Shown here: positions 1-8,845 of the stretch, piece after piece
How positions within the stretch are numbered: the first letter of the stretch is position 1
Layout of the letters: each line of letters opens with the position of its first letter
Translations under genes and position numbers: made by a program
Source of the DNA: Sulfurimonas sediminis
GTDB lineage: Bacteria > Campylobacterota > Campylobacteria > Campylobacterales > Sulfurimonadaceae
Reading direction: 5' to 3'
Length of the DNA: 64,000 bases
NCBI RefSeq assembly: GCF_014905115.1
Contig: NZ_CP041235.1
Coordinates: forward strand, 1,054,001 to 1,118,000
The notes under the pieces: model-generated
Database searches by the model: none
What the model saw: the letters and a program-made list of their open reading frames with translations, nothing else
Told to the model about the DNA's origin: nothing

Positions 1-429
1 AACTCTGTAAAAATTTCAATGATGATAGTCTTTTCGATACCGCTTACCATTATAGGGGCTTCGTGGATGATGCTTTTTATGCACTACCATACCTCTATGC
101 CGGCAATGATGGGATTTATCCTCCTGAGTGGTATCATCGTCAACAATGCAATTTTACTAATTCATTTCGCACTCGAAAAGATGAAAGAGGGATACAGTAC
201 TTTTGAAGCAATGGTGGAGAGTATCAAGATACGAACACGGCCTGTTCTTATGACAGCGTTTGCAACTTCTGCCGGTATGCTTCCTGTTGCACTTGGATCT
301 GCCATCGGGTTAGAGCGTTTGGCACCGCTTGGAACGGTAGCGATTGGCGGTTTGATTGTAGGTACCTTTTTGACCCTGCTGTTTATACCACTTGTCTTTA
401 TCTGGAGCGTGAAACCGAAGGAAGTCTAG
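1..429 (+). CDS. RND efflux transporter permease, C-terminal end (partial)
   Basis: The reading frame is open from base 1, so this is the last ~143 residues of a gene starting outside the window. It holds hydrophobic segments and the conserved stretch GFILLSGIIVNNAILLIHF, followed by RTRPVLMTAFATSAGMLP. These are hallmarks of the last transmembrane repeat of AcrB/CusA-type resistance-nodulation-division pumps. Such pumps sit in the inner membrane and export drugs, metals or other substrates by proton antiport through a periplasmic adaptor and an outer-membrane channel. The substrate cannot be judged from this fragment. The stop overlaps the 3' end of convergent truA by 4 bases. Confidence 0.85.
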   Translation, partial: NSVKISMMIVFSIPLTIIGASWMMLFMHYHTSMPAMMGFILLSGIIVNNAILLIHFALEKMKEGYSTFEAMVESIKIRTRPVLMTAFATSAGMLPVALGSAIGLERLAPLGTVAIGGLIVGTFLTLLFIPLVFIWSVKPKEV

Positions 430-1136
430 TATTTGATTTTTGAGAGATAAAGCCCGTTTGGAGGTGCCGGCTTGATTTTGTACTTTTTGGTGCCGTTGAG
501 CTGTGCCTGTATTGCATCTTTGGTGAGTGTTAAAAGTGCACCGACCATCAGTCTGATTTGGCTGCGCAAAAATCCGTTCGCCTCAAAGTATAAAACAATG
601 TAGTCTTTGTGTTGATAGGCAAAAGCTCTGTATATAATTCTTGTGGTAGATTTTACGTCACTGCCTGTTTTCATAAACTGTCTGAAATCATGCTCTCCGA
701 CAAAAAGACCGATATTTTGCTGTATCTGTTGCAGGTTTACATCTTCTAAAAAAGTAACAAAATCACTTTCAAAAGGATTTTTCTGTTTTGTTGTGATGAT
801 GTAGCGATAGCTTCTTTTTTTTGCACTGTATCGCGCATGAAAATCATCCTTTACATGTATGATTTTCTTTACATGTAAAGCATCACACAGCATTTTATTG
901 AGAACTTTTTTGAGTTTTTCCATATCGTCCCAGTAGGGCGGTAAATCTATATGACAAACCTGCATAGTAGCATGGACACCTTTGTCCGTTCGCCCGCTTG
1001 CCACGACTTTTTGCTCAATTCCCAGTTTTTTCAAAACATTTTCAAGTTCACCGAGGACTGTTTTTGAAGTCTCTTTTTGTGTTTGTGAACCAAAAAAATG
1101 AGTGCCGTTATAGGCTAGATGCAGTGCTACTCTCAT
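426..1136 (-). CDS. truA: tRNA pseudouridine(38-40) synthase TruA
   Basis: Converts uridine to pseudouridine at positions 38-40 of the tRNA anticodon arm. The 236-residue protein has the family motif GRTDKGVHA (about residues 48-56) with the catalytic aspartate, and a C-terminal region FLRSQIRLMVGALL typical of TruA. Length is slightly below the E. coli enzyme (about 270), as is common in Campylobacterota. It lies 3 bp downstream of the LptF-like permease gene, in the minus-strand run that begins with coaBC. The gene carries one perfect and one partial copy of the iterated TTTACATGTAAA palindrome. Confidence 0.93.
   Translation of the reverse strand: MRVALHLAYNGTHFFGSQTQKETSKTVLGELENVLKKLGIEQKVVASGRTDKGVHATMQVCHIDLPPYWDDMEKLKKVLNKMLCDALHVKKIIHVKDDFHARYSAKKRSYRYIITTKQKNPFESDFVTFLEDVNLQQIQQNIGLFVGEHDFRQFMKTGSDVKSTTRIIYRAFAYQHKDYIVLYFEANGFLRSQIRLMVGALLTLTKDAIQAQLNGTKKYKIKPAPPNGLYLSKIKY
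868..879. repeat. Iterated palindrome, perfect copy (in truA)
   Basis: TTTACATGTAAA, extended by flanking C/G to a 14-bp palindrome (867-880); encodes LHVK on the truA strand. A partial copy sits 18 bp away at 850-861. Confidence 0.95.
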
Positions 1137-1139
1137 ATA

Positions 1140-2159
1140 TTAAAACTTATTGACGATTGTTTTTCTATAGATGGCATATGTTGTTATCAGCCATGAAAGT
1201 GCAACAACAGGAATCGTATAGTATTGGAACATTTTTTCCAAACCTATGGTCATGCCATAAAATAAAACTATGCTTACAAAAAGATATAAATAGACTTTGG
1301 ACTTTTGGTGTCTGACCTGAACTATACCGATGCTTGCGATTAAAAAAAGTGTTATCATCGGAAAGAGACTCAGCAGGGTATCTTTAATGAAGACGTGTTT
1401 TTTTCTTCCGGCATTCTCTTTTGAGAGCCAGTACTGCAAGGGTTGTTCATAGGTGGTCAAGTCTGCTTTGAGCGTATCATTGATAAGCATCTCTTGGAAA
1501 TTTATCTGAGAAAATTTTTCTTTTGAGTAGCTGTACCCTTCACCATCCATTAACTGAAGACGTAAAATTCCCGAATCGTTAATAACTTTGGCTTTTTTTG
1601 CAGCGATGAGTATCTCCTCTTCCTGTTTTTTGTTAAACAAAAAAACTTTTGAAAAAGTGCCGTCATCATTTTTTGCTCCAATGTACAAAAGCCAGTCACC
1701 AAAACTGTTTCCAAATTCACTTGCTGCAAGATTGAATTTTGCTTCACTCTTTTTGTAAGAGAGAAAGTTTTTTGACAAAGTAGTCGTATGGGGCGCAACA
1801 ACCAGAAAGTTAAATGCCAGCAATACACTTAAAATAAAAGCAGGTTTGAAAAAGGTTCTAATGATAAAGCCCGGTGCAATTCCAAGTGAAAAAATAACAA
1901 TTATTTCATTGTCGTTTGAGAGTTTAAACAAAGAAAGTGTTGCTGCTACAAAAAATGTAATAGGCAGCGTATAAAAAAGGATTTCAGGAAGTACGAAAAG
2001 ATACAGCTTGCCCATTTCAAAAATAGTCAGTTGAATAACCGCCGTATAAGTAGAGAGTTTAATTAAAAATATTACCGATGCTATGACAAACAATGGCAAA
2101 AATATGGACATAAAAAGAGCAGAAAAGTTACTCAGTATGTATTTTTTTAATCTCAGCAT
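1140..2159 (-). CDS. LptF/LptG-family lipopolysaccharide export permease
   Basis: A 339-residue inner-membrane protein with three N-terminal transmembrane segments, a periplasmic domain (about residues 125-255) and three C-terminal segments. That is the YjgP/YjgQ (LptF/LptG) layout. The family pairs with the LptB ATPase to extract LPS from the inner membrane and pass it to the Lpt bridge. The ATG at 2159 shares a base with the stop of the prepilin peptidase gene upstream, so the two are translationally linked. Sequence alone does not settle whether this is the F or G paralogue; LptF is my preference. Confidence 0.85.
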   Translation of the reverse strand: MLRLKKYILSNFSALFMSIFLPLFVIASVIFLIKLSTYTAVIQLTIFEMGKLYLFVLPEILFYTLPITFFVAATLSLFKLSNDNEIIVIFSLGIAPGFIIRTFFKPAFILSVLLAFNFLVVAPHTTTLSKNFLSYKKSEAKFNLAASEFGNSFGDWLLYIGAKNDDGTFSKVFLFNKKQEEEILIAAKKAKVINDSGILRLQLMDGEGYSYSKEKFSQINFQEMLINDTLKADLTTYEQPLQYWLSKENAGRKKHVFIKDTLLSLFPMITLFLIASIGIVQVRHQKSKVYLYLFVSIVLFYGMTIGLEKMFQYYTIPVVALSWLITTYAIYRKTIVNKF

Positions 2160-2977
2160 TAGTAGTTTGCCTCGATGTATCTGAGTATTTGAGAGTCATA
2201 CACATAGACTATGAAAGTTGCAAGTGCCAAAAAAGGCACAAAAGGGACGCGTTGCTCCTCTTTTGATTTGTTAAGAAGCAAAAGCATAACCGGCAAAGCC
2301 AGGAGAGCTGAGAGAAAAATGGCAATAAGACCAAGTTTGACTCCCAAAAGTGCGCCCATTGCAGCCGCTACCATAATGTCGCCTTCTCCCATGGCTTCTA
2401 TAAAAGGTGTTCTGTCGTAATGTTTGTTCCAGGATGTTTTCGTTTTTAGTCCTGCCCTGAATACCGAAGAAGTAAGGTAATACGAAAGGGCAAAACGAAG
2501 CAGGGTAAACCCGCCGGCAAAAAGGAGGGCATTTTCCAGGTTAAGAACAAAACCTTGAACACTCCATGCACCGAGTATGGCAAAGAAAATAGCCAAGAGG
2601 TTGAGTGAATCGGGCACCATTTTGTATCGAAAATCTATGACCGAAAGTGCTAAAAGCATCAAAAAACTCATGGCTATAAAAAATGCCGGCAGATTCAGTC
2701 CGAATTTATTGGCAAGAATGACAAAAATAAAACCTGATAGCAGTTCTATAAGCGGGTACTGTATAGAAATATGTGATTTGCAGTAGGCACATTTTCCTGT
2801 TAAAAAAATCCATGAAAAAAGCGGAATATTATGCCATGGTTTGAGTTTTTCATTACATGCAGGGCAGTGTGACGCATCAAAAACAACACTTTCTCCCTTT
2901 GGTATGCGAAGAATGACAACATTTAAAAAAGAACCAAAAAGTATGCCGAGTACAAAAGCTATGCCAAGTTCCATCAT
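2159..2977 (-). CDS. Type 4 prepilin peptidase (A24 family)
   Basis: A 272-residue polytopic membrane aspartyl protease that cleaves class III signal peptides of type IV pilin or type II secretion pseudopilins and usually N-methylates the new terminus. Visible marks are two CxxC pairs (CPAC and CAYC, about residues 38-70) that bind zinc in the cytoplasmic methylase domain. The two catalytic aspartates lie in VIDFRYKMVPD and in GEGD, the latter near residue 200. No pilin genes lie in the window. The start overlaps the uppS stop (ATGATG at 2977/2974), so either ATG may be used. Confidence 0.9.
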   Translation of the reverse strand: MMELGIAFVLGILFGSFLNVVILRIPKGESVVFDASHCPACNEKLKPWHNIPLFSWIFLTGKCAYCKSHISIQYPLIELLSGFIFVILANKFGLNLPAFFIAMSFLMLLALSVIDFRYKMVPDSLNLLAIFFAILGAWSVQGFVLNLENALLFAGGFTLLRFALSYYLTSSVFRAGLKTKTSWNKHYDRTPFIEAMGEGDIMVAAAMGALLGVKLGLIAIFLSALLALPVMLLLLNKSKEEQRVPFVPFLALATFIVYVYDSQILRYIEANY

Positions 2978-3654
2978 TTTAAGCCCCCAAATCGTCTTTC
3001 AATTTTTGTAAATTTCTGTAGAATTTTTTCCAACTCTTTACATGTAAAGTCCGGCCAGAGTGTATCTGTAAAAAAAAGTTCCGCATAGGCCGACTGCCAA
3101 AGCAAAAAGTTTGAAAGCCGCTTGTCTCCGCCGGTACGAATGAGTATATCCACATCTACTTTACAGTCAAGTTCGTTGTTAAGCATCTCAAATGTGATAT
3201 TTTCATCCTGTTTTTTCAAAGAATTTACCGCACGAAGAATTTCATCCTGCGCACCGTAGTTCAGAGCAAGACTCTGCACCAAACCGTCACAATGTTTCGT
3301 TTTTTCTTCTACCATCTGAATGGTTTTTTGCAGTGATTTTGAAAAAGCACGAATATCACCGATGGCTTCAAACTTGACATTGTTTTTGAGGTATGAAGGC
3401 AATTCATCTTTGAGGTATTTTTCTAACAGTTTCATTAAAAACTCAACTTCAAGACGTGGTCTTTTCCAGTTTTCTGTTGAAAAGGCATAGAGTGTGAGGC
3501 GTTCTACATTTTCATCTTTTGAACAGTATGTTGTAATTTCTTTGACGACTTTTGCACCTGCTTCATGCCCTTTGACTCTTTTTTTGCCCTGTTGCTCTGC
3601 CCATCGTCCATTTCCGTCCATTATGATGGCTATATGTCTGGCCTTGTTCATCAT
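2974..3654 (-). CDS. uppS: Isoprenyl (undecaprenyl) diphosphate synthase
   Basis: Builds the C55 isoprenoid carrier for peptidoglycan and LPS by adding isopentenyl diphosphate units in cis. The 226-residue cytoplasmic protein has the family blocks IIMDGNGRWA (catalytic Asp near residue 13), YAFSTENWKRP, and DILIRTGGDKRLSNFLLWQ with the C-terminal ELFFTDTLWPDF. The start ATG at 3654 follows directly on the coaBC TAG stop, and a second ATG lies one codon in. One perfect copy of the iterated palindrome lies in the coding region at 3037-3048, encoding FTCK. Confidence 0.95.
   Translation of the reverse strand: MMNKARHIAIIMDGNGRWAEQQGKKRVKGHEAGAKVVKEITTYCSKDENVERLTLYAFSTENWKRPRLEVEFLMKLLEKYLKDELPSYLKNNVKFEAIGDIRAFSKSLQKTIQMVEEKTKHCDGLVQSLALNYGAQDEILRAVNSLKKQDENITFEMLNNELDCKVDVDILIRTGGDKRLSNFLLWQSAYAELFFTDTLWPDFTCKELEKILQKFTKIERRFGGLK
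3037..3048. repeat. Iterated palindrome, perfect copy (in uppS)
   Basis: TTTACATGTAAA with flanking C/G (3036-3049); encodes FTCK. Confidence 0.95.
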
Positions 3655-4929
3655 CTATTCTTGCAGCTCTTTTGCATTGTTTACTATTTTAAAAGAAACA
3701 TGCAATTTGTCTGCTTTTGGTATGTGCACATCTTTTTGCGCGGTTATAAATTCTATTTCATTCTCGTCACTGCCAAAGCTTGCAGAATTTTGTAAAATAT
3801 TTAAGCAGACCGCGTCAAGCTCTTTCTCTTTTAACATTTTTTTGGCATTTTCTTCTGCTTTTTCTTTGTCCATTTCGGCTTTAAAACCTATGACCGTAAT
3901 GCCTTCTTTGTCGATTGTACTTAAAATGTCAATATTTTTTTTCAGACTCAACTCCCACTTTTGCCCCAAATCCTCTTTTTTAAGTTTGGTATTTTGTGGA
4001 AACTCGGGAACATAGTCACTCACTGCCGCCGCCATAAACAGGTAAGGCTTTTTTTGGATGAGATGAATATGCTCGTCGCGTATGAGTGTCGCTTTTGACA
4101 GCTTGCCTTTTTTTGCAATGCGTATGGAGTCGACAAGATACTCAAGCATCTCTTGTGAGTCTTCTACGTCTATTTTATGCATGTTTACAGGCAAATCAGT
4201 GTCAAATCTGGTTGCTATGAGGTTGACGTCTGCCCCTTTTAAATAGAGTGCCGTTGCCAGAGCCGATGCCATTTTTCCGCTTGAAAAGTTTGAGATGTAA
4301 CGAACTTCATCTATCTTCTCTATCGTGCCTCCACCGGTCACTATCACCCGTCTGTGCTCCCAAAACTCCTCTTTTAAAAGCTCACGACAGGTTTGATAAA
4401 AAATGTCCAAAGGTTCTGCCATTGCACCGTCACCGATGGTCTTGCAGGCCAGCTCTTTTGTCTGTGTTTCTAAAATAGTATAGTTTGCAATACCCAGCAT
4501 TTTTAAATTTGCCTGTGTTATCGGGTTTTGAAGCATATTGGTATTTGCCGAGGGTGCAAGGATTTTCATACCGCTAAAGGCAAGGGCACACTGCAAAAGC
4601 ATATTGTCCGCAATGGCATTGGCAAGTTTTGCGATTGTGTTTGCTGTAGCGGGAGCGATGACCATAATGTCCGCCCATTGGGTGATTTTTATATGGTTGT
4701 GTTCATTTGCCCAGGACTCGTTTGTGTCATCAAGTACCTCATTTGAAGTAAGTGTCTCAAAAGTAAGAGGTGCTATAAATTTTTTTGCGCTCTCACTCAT
4801 GACAACTTTTACTTCGGCTCCGGCTTTGATGAATTCTCGTACAAGTTCAAGCGTTTTGTACACAGCAATAGAACCGGTCACTGCGAGGAGAATTTTTTTG
4901 TCTTTTATTAAATCTGTCGGTATTTTCAT
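3655..4929 (-). CDS. coaBC: Bifunctional phosphopantothenoylcysteine decarboxylase / phosphopantothenate-cysteine ligase
   Basis: Carries out two consecutive steps of coenzyme A synthesis. The N-terminal half (about 1-180) is the FMN-dependent CoaC domain, with an active-site cysteine in ELACKTIGDGAMAEP. The C-terminal half is the CoaB ligase, with VTGGGTIEKIDEVRYISNFSSG, MAAAVSDYVP and the substrate-binding lysines in KLKKED. The 424-residue length matches the family. It is the first gene of a minus-strand run (coaBC-uppS-prepilin peptidase-lptF/G-truA), and its promoter should lie in 4930-5038, divergent from the rhodanese gene. Confidence 0.95.
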   Translation of the reverse strand: MKIPTDLIKDKKILLAVTGSIAVYKTLELVREFIKAGAEVKVVMSESAKKFIAPLTFETLTSNEVLDDTNESWANEHNHIKITQWADIMVIAPATANTIAKLANAIADNMLLQCALAFSGMKILAPSANTNMLQNPITQANLKMLGIANYTILETQTKELACKTIGDGAMAEPLDIFYQTCRELLKEEFWEHRRVIVTGGGTIEKIDEVRYISNFSSGKMASALATALYLKGADVNLIATRFDTDLPVNMHKIDVEDSQEMLEYLVDSIRIAKKGKLSKATLIRDEHIHLIQKKPYLFMAAAVSDYVPEFPQNTKLKKEDLGQKWELSLKKNIDILSTIDKEGITVIGFKAEMDKEKAEENAKKMLKEKELDAVCLNILQNSASFGSDENEIEFITAQKDVHIPKADKLHVSFKIVNNAKELQE

Positions 4930-5001
4930 GAAAAATCTTTTTTTCCTGTATTTTACCTAAAAATACTTAGAAGTAATAAATATACTTAAGCTTTGTAGAT
5001 G

Positions 5002-5007
5002 TATACT
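5002..5007 (+). promoter_or_regulatory. Candidate -10 element for the rhodanese gene
   Basis: TATACT, preceded directly by TG, lies 32 bp before the ATG at 5039. A strong ribosome-binding site, AAAGGGGA, precedes the start. Epsilonproteobacterial sigma-70 promoters often lack a clear -35 box, so only the -10 is called. Confidence 0.45.
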
Positions 5008-5038
5008 ATAAAAATTTTAGTAACGAAAGGGGAATGTT

Positions 5039-5479
5039 ATGAACCATAACGAACAGATGAAAAAGTATTATGAAAGGTGTGACATTGACCTTATTAAGGG
5101 ACATTTAAAAGAGTTACTGAGTGCGGCAAAAAAAGAGATCCGCCAGATACAGGTCGAAGATATAGACTTGGAAAATATGATTTTGATTGATGTACGAGAA
5201 TCTGATGAATTTGCAAGTGGTGTCATCCCTGCAAAAACCGTTTTTACCATTCCTCGGGGGAAACTCGAATTCGCTGTTGATGACAAGCTTGTTGATTTAA
5301 GTGATCATCAAATAGTCTGTTATTGTCTCAAAGGCGCAAGAGGTCTGATGGCTGCAAAAACACTCAAAGATTTGGGTTTTAGCAATGTTGTCAATCTCGA
5401 AGGCGGCATTTCAAGTTGGGTCAATGCACACAAGCCGATAAAAAATTATCTCGGATACTTTACGCTTGAGACAAACTAA
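5039..5479 (+). CDS. Single-domain rhodanese-like protein
   Basis: A 146-residue cytoplasmic protein whose residues about 40-135 form a rhodanese fold: LIDVRESDEFASGVIPAK, then VCYCLKGARGLMAAKTL with a catalytic-loop cysteine, and NLEGGISSW at the end. Rhodanese domains carry sulfane sulfur on that cysteine. The physiological acceptor cannot be inferred. It is transcribed alone, divergent from coaBC and convergent with the RlmI-type gene, which it overlaps by 4 bp. Confidence 0.88.
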   Translation: MNHNEQMKKYYERCDIDLIKGHLKELLSAAKKEIRQIQVEDIDLENMILIDVRESDEFASGVIPAKTVFTIPRGKLEFAVDDKLVDLSDHQIVCYCLKGARGLMAAKTLKDLGFSNVVNLEGGISSWVNAHKPIKNYLGYFTLETN

Positions 5480-6672
5480 AGTTTCTTTATAAAAACGACT
5501 TTGAGGTAATTACCCTCTTGAAATTTTTCTGCCACACGAAAATCTTTTGGCAGAGAATAGCGCTTTAGCACTTTGTATTTTGTTTTTAGATCTTTAAACG
5601 CTTTGTCTATAAATCTGCCAAAAGTCATCATGCTGAAATTGGCAGCATTGGTTGAAGCTACGATAATGCCGTCTTTGTTTGTTATTTGTATCACCTCTTT
5701 GAGAAGTTTTACATAGTCTCTGTTGGCGCTGAATGTATGTTTTTTTGAACGTGCAAAACTCGGCGGATCAACGACAACCATATCAAAAAGCAGTTTTTTC
5801 CTCACAGCATATTTAAAGTATAAAAAGACATCTTCAACAATAATATTCTGATTTTTCAAATCAATGTTGTTGATGCAAAACTGCTCTTGCGTTTTTGGTA
5901 AACTTCGTTTTGCCAGGTCAACGCTTGTTGTGCTTTTTGCACCGCCAAGGGCTGCAAAGACGGAAAAAGCGCCCGTGTAGGAAAAAGTATTTAAAACGGT
6001 TTTTCCTTTTGCATATTTGTCACGAATGGCTTTTCTGACCTCTCTTTGGTCTAAAAAGACGCCCACCATTGCACCATCATCAAGATAGATGGCAAAATTT
6101 GCTCCGTTTTCCTTTACATGTAAAGGCTGCGGTGCCTCTTGCCCAGATACAAAGTCACTTTTGTCATCGAGATACATGCCTTTTGTATTAAAGCGTTTTT
6201 TTTGATAGATTCCTTTGAAGTCGACACTCTGTTTAAAAGCTTCGAGTATACTCTCTTTGAATGTATAAATACCGATGCTATACCATGTAAAAAGATAATA
6301 GCCTTCAAAATAATCAATACTCAAGCCACCGATACCATCGCCCTCACCGTTAAAAACCCGAAAAGCAGTTGTCTGCGTGTCGGCAAAGAAATCTTTTCTG
6401 TAGGCGATTGCTTCTTTGATTTTTCTTACGAAAAATTCGCTGTCTATGGTTTCGTCTTCATTTTGTGAAAGAATCCAGCCATGTCCTTTGTTCTGTAATC
6501 CGTAGTAGCCTTTTGCAATGAATCTCTTTTTATTGTCATACAGGTGAAGCAGACTGCCTTCTTCTTTGAGTTTATTCCAATCTTGGAAATACTCTTTCAT
6601 GAGCAGAGGATAACCGTTTTGTATCTGCTGTGTAAATTCAGGTTTGAGTATCAGGTCTATTTCATTGCGCAT
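5476..6672 (-). CDS. Class I SAM-dependent rRNA methyltransferase (RlmI-like)
   Basis: A 398-residue protein of the RlmI/RlmK class: an N-terminal PUA-like RNA-binding region, a central domain (GEGDGIGGLSIDYF) and a C-terminal Rossmann methyltransferase. The SAM-binding motif is NTFSYTGAFSVFAA and the catalytic motif VVVDPPSFARSK. The family methylates a cytosine at C5 in large-subunit rRNA, with SAM as donor. The start overlaps the ycaO stop by 16 bp on the same strand, implying co-transcription. It contains a perfect 16-bp extension of the iterated palindrome at 6111-6126. Confidence 0.85.
   Translation of the reverse strand: MRNEIDLILKPEFTQQIQNGYPLLMKEYFQDWNKLKEEGSLLHLYDNKKRFIAKGYYGLQNKGHGWILSQNEDETIDSEFFVRKIKEAIAYRKDFFADTQTTAFRVFNGEGDGIGGLSIDYFEGYYLFTWYSIGIYTFKESILEAFKQSVDFKGIYQKKRFNTKGMYLDDKSDFVSGQEAPQPLHVKENGANFAIYLDDGAMVGVFLDQREVRKAIRDKYAKGKTVLNTFSYTGAFSVFAALGGAKSTTSVDLAKRSLPKTQEQFCINNIDLKNQNIIVEDVFLYFKYAVRKKLLFDMVVVDPPSFARSKKHTFSANRDYVKLLKEVIQITNKDGIIVASTNAANFSMMTFGRFIDKAFKDLKTKYKVLKRYSLPKDFRVAEKFQEGNYLKVVFIKKL
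6113..6124. repeat. Iterated palindrome, perfect copy (in the RlmI-like gene)
   Basis: TTTACATGTAAA extended to the 16-bp palindrome CCTTTACATGTAAAGG (6111-6126); encodes LHVK. Confidence 0.95.
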
Positions 6673-8297
6673 TTTTTTCTCTCAAGTTTGTCATACAGAC
6701 AAAGCATATTAGTGTAGTCTTTATGCAGTGTTGTTTCTATCAAAAAGTCTGTATTATTAAGAATACCCAAAGATTTCAGGACATTTTCTTTGGAAAATAC
6801 ATCATATAAAGCTTCTTTGTACTCTTCGTAATCAAGTTCCATCTCCTGCATTCGAGCAAGTTCCACTACGAGATGACCGAGTTTGTTTGTCCCGTATTCC
6901 AACAACTCAAGTGCCTCGTCATACTCACCCAGACGCAATAAAATCTGCGCTTTAAATTCAGCCATTGTAAAATTTTTTGCAAAGATGACACCGATGTATT
7001 TTTCCATATTGAGTGAGTCTTCGAGTGATTCAATCTCAAGCATAATTTCCTGCGGGTCATATTTTGTAAAATTGAGCACCATATCACGGATAAGTTTGCC
7101 GTTGTTTTTGTTGTTATATATCAAATCCTCTATGGGATAAACTTCTGAAATACCGGGAACAATGATTTGACAAGAGTAAAAACCGAGGTAATCATATTCT
7201 CTGATGTAAAACTCTTTCTCCATATCTTGAAGAATCTTTGTTAGATAGTCATATTCATCTTGCGTGGAGTTTCCTTTATAGGAAAAAGAAGAATATTCAA
7301 AACTTTTTTTGGCACTCAAAAAAGGAAACCCGAGTTTGCCGTTGGAGTCTATAAAGTGTGATTCAAGGTTAAAACTGTCTGAGACAAGGCTCATGTCAAA
7401 AGTAGGCACTTCAAAACTGTCAAGATTTTCAAGTGAACGCCCCTGCATAAGCTCGGTCATTGTGCGTTCTAGTGCAACTTCAAGAATAGGATGTGCTCCA
7501 AAAGAGACAAAAAGTGTTGCATTACTTGGATCTATCAACGAGATGGCAGTGACGGGAAACTGTCCGCCCAAAGAAGCATCTAAAACTTCCACTTTGTAGC
7601 CGAGTGTTTGCAATGCCTGTATATCTTCATAGACTTTTGGAAATTTATTCACAATTTCATCAGAAAATTTCGGCAGGGCATAGCCGTTTTTTATGATGGC
7701 GATTTTTGCATGGCGTTCAAAAATCTCACTCAGAGCCTGCACTTTTGCCTCCAAAGGTGTATTTCCCGTCGCCAAACCGTTGCTGACGTAGAGATTGCTT
7801 AAAATATTGAGCGGAATTGGAACGCATTTTTGTGTGGATTGCTTCACAAAAGGAAGTGCAACGATTTTGTCAGTATAGTCACTGTTGAAGTCCACCAAAT
7901 CTTCAGGAGAAAGATTTCCGTCCGGGTTGTAAACTGCCATAAGTTCATCACTGAGACCGGCTTCATTAAAACCAAACACGACTTCATCAAAACCAAACAC
8001 GACTTCATCAGGATAATATTTTCTTTTCGGCAAATGGAAATCTATAAAAAAGTTATTTGTCTGCAGGCGTTCAATATACTCACCCAAAGCACTCGCCACA
8101 GAAGCATCCCTTAGTACACCTTTGCCGTTTGAGTAAATATGCCTGGGTGCTTCTTGTGAGCTGAGATTGACCGAAAAACAGTGAGTGAGAGGATTTTTAT
8201 GTTCTTGAAAAACTGTTTCGCATCCGACATCAGATAAAACAGCCTTCATTGTAGTTATAGAGTTTTGAAGCGGTGCTTCTTTAGAGAGAAAATTCAT
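6657..8297 (-). CDS. ycaO: YcaO-family protein with C-terminal helical repeats
   Basis: A 546-residue protein of the YcaO ATP-dependent amide-activating family. E. coli YcaO (about 586 aa) assists RimO in beta-methylthiolation of ribosomal protein S12, and other members make azolines or thioamides. The acidic ATP/Mg2+-binding helices are visible as EALSEIFERHAK and LEVALERTMTELMQGR; the last ~140 residues look helical and TPR-like. No peptide-precursor or partner cyclodehydratase gene lies nearby, so a housekeeping ribosomal role is more likely than a natural-product cluster. An in-frame 21-bp tandem repeat duplicates the peptide DEVVFGF near residues 100-113. Confidence 0.85.
   Translation of the reverse strand: MNFLSKEAPLQNSITTMKAVLSDVGCETVFQEHKNPLTHCFSVNLSSQEAPRHIYSNGKGVLRDASVASALGEYIERLQTNNFFIDFHLPKRKYYPDEVVFGFDEVVFGFNEAGLSDELMAVYNPDGNLSPEDLVDFNSDYTDKIVALPFVKQSTQKCVPIPLNILSNLYVSNGLATGNTPLEAKVQALSEIFERHAKIAIIKNGYALPKFSDEIVNKFPKVYEDIQALQTLGYKVEVLDASLGGQFPVTAISLIDPSNATLFVSFGAHPILEVALERTMTELMQGRSLENLDSFEVPTFDMSLVSDSFNLESHFIDSNGKLGFPFLSAKKSFEYSSFSYKGNSTQDEYDYLTKILQDMEKEFYIREYDYLGFYSCQIIVPGISEVYPIEDLIYNNKNNGKLIRDMVLNFTKYDPQEIMLEIESLEDSLNMEKYIGVIFAKNFTMAEFKAQILLRLGEYDEALELLEYGTNKLGHLVVELARMQEMELDYEEYKEALYDVFSKENVLKSLGILNNTDFLIETTLHKDYTNMLCLYDKLERKKCAMK
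7961..8002. repeat. 21-bp tandem duplication inside ycaO
   Basis: Two adjacent 21-bp units (7961-7981 and 7982-8002) differ by a single T/C. They keep frame and duplicate the heptapeptide DEVVFGF as DEVVFGFDEVVFGFNE. This looks like a recent replication-slippage event. Confidence 0.95.
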
Positions 8298-8339
8298 TAA
8301 ATAGTTTATCCTGGTTTTTTTATAACATTATACCTTTTT

Positions 8340-8837
8340 TTAAAGATTCTCTTCTAAAGCCTCTTTGTATTTTTCAAGTTTTTCTTCAAACTTTATGCTG
8401 GCGTAGGCGGGGGAGGTTGAGGGGAGCAGGATTTTTTTGACGGGCAAGTCTTTGTACTTTTTGTCAAAAATCTGTTGTGCTTTTTTTCCTGTAAACAATA
8501 TGGTTTTGATGTTCGGATATTCTGTTAACAGTTTTTCAAAATCATTGACTTCTATATTTTTCAGGTTGGTATCACTGGAATTGTTTGCATCTCTTTGCAG
8601 ACTTGCAGCACTGTCAAAAAGGGCTATTTTGTGCTTTTTACACAGGGCAATTTTGTCATCTTTTGTTTGTATGTCTGCATTGAAGATTTGACCAAGAATG
8701 GGCCAAAACTGGTTCCGTGGATGGGCATAGTAAAACCCCTCTTCAAAAGATTTTATACTGGGAAATGAACCGAGTATCAGTACTTTCGAGTCATCAAATA
8801 TAACAGGTGCAATGGTGTGAAAATGAAGTGACTGCAA
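8340..8837 (-). CDS. DNA-deoxyinosine glycosylase (uracil-DNA glycosylase superfamily)
   Basis: A 165-residue base-excision-repair enzyme. The N-terminal motif VLILGSFPSIKSFEEGFYY, followed by HPRNQFWPIL, matches the family 6 hypoxanthine/deoxyinosine glycosylases, which use an Asn where UDG has its catalytic Asp. The C-terminal block LLPSTSPAYASIKFEEKL corresponds to the DNA-intercalating loop. The only start I can find is a TTG at 8837, 9 bp before the stop of the upstream gene and with a poor ribosome-binding site, so the exact start is uncertain. Confidence 0.82.
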   Translation of the reverse strand: MQSLHFHTIAPVIFDDSKVLILGSFPSIKSFEEGFYYAHPRNQFWPILGQIFNADIQTKDDKIALCKKHKIALFDSAASLQRDANNSSDTNLKNIEVNDFEKLLTEYPNIKTILFTGKKAQQIFDKKYKDLPVKKILLPSTSPAYASIKFEEKLEKYKEALEENL

Positions 8838-8845
8838 TGTTTTGT

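Noticed and set aside
6657-8297. YcaO as the core of a RiPP (azoline/thioamide peptide) cluster
   Set aside because: No precursor peptide, E1-like partner, dehydrogenase or exporter lies nearby, and the C-terminal helical region fits the ribosomal S12-associated YcaO.
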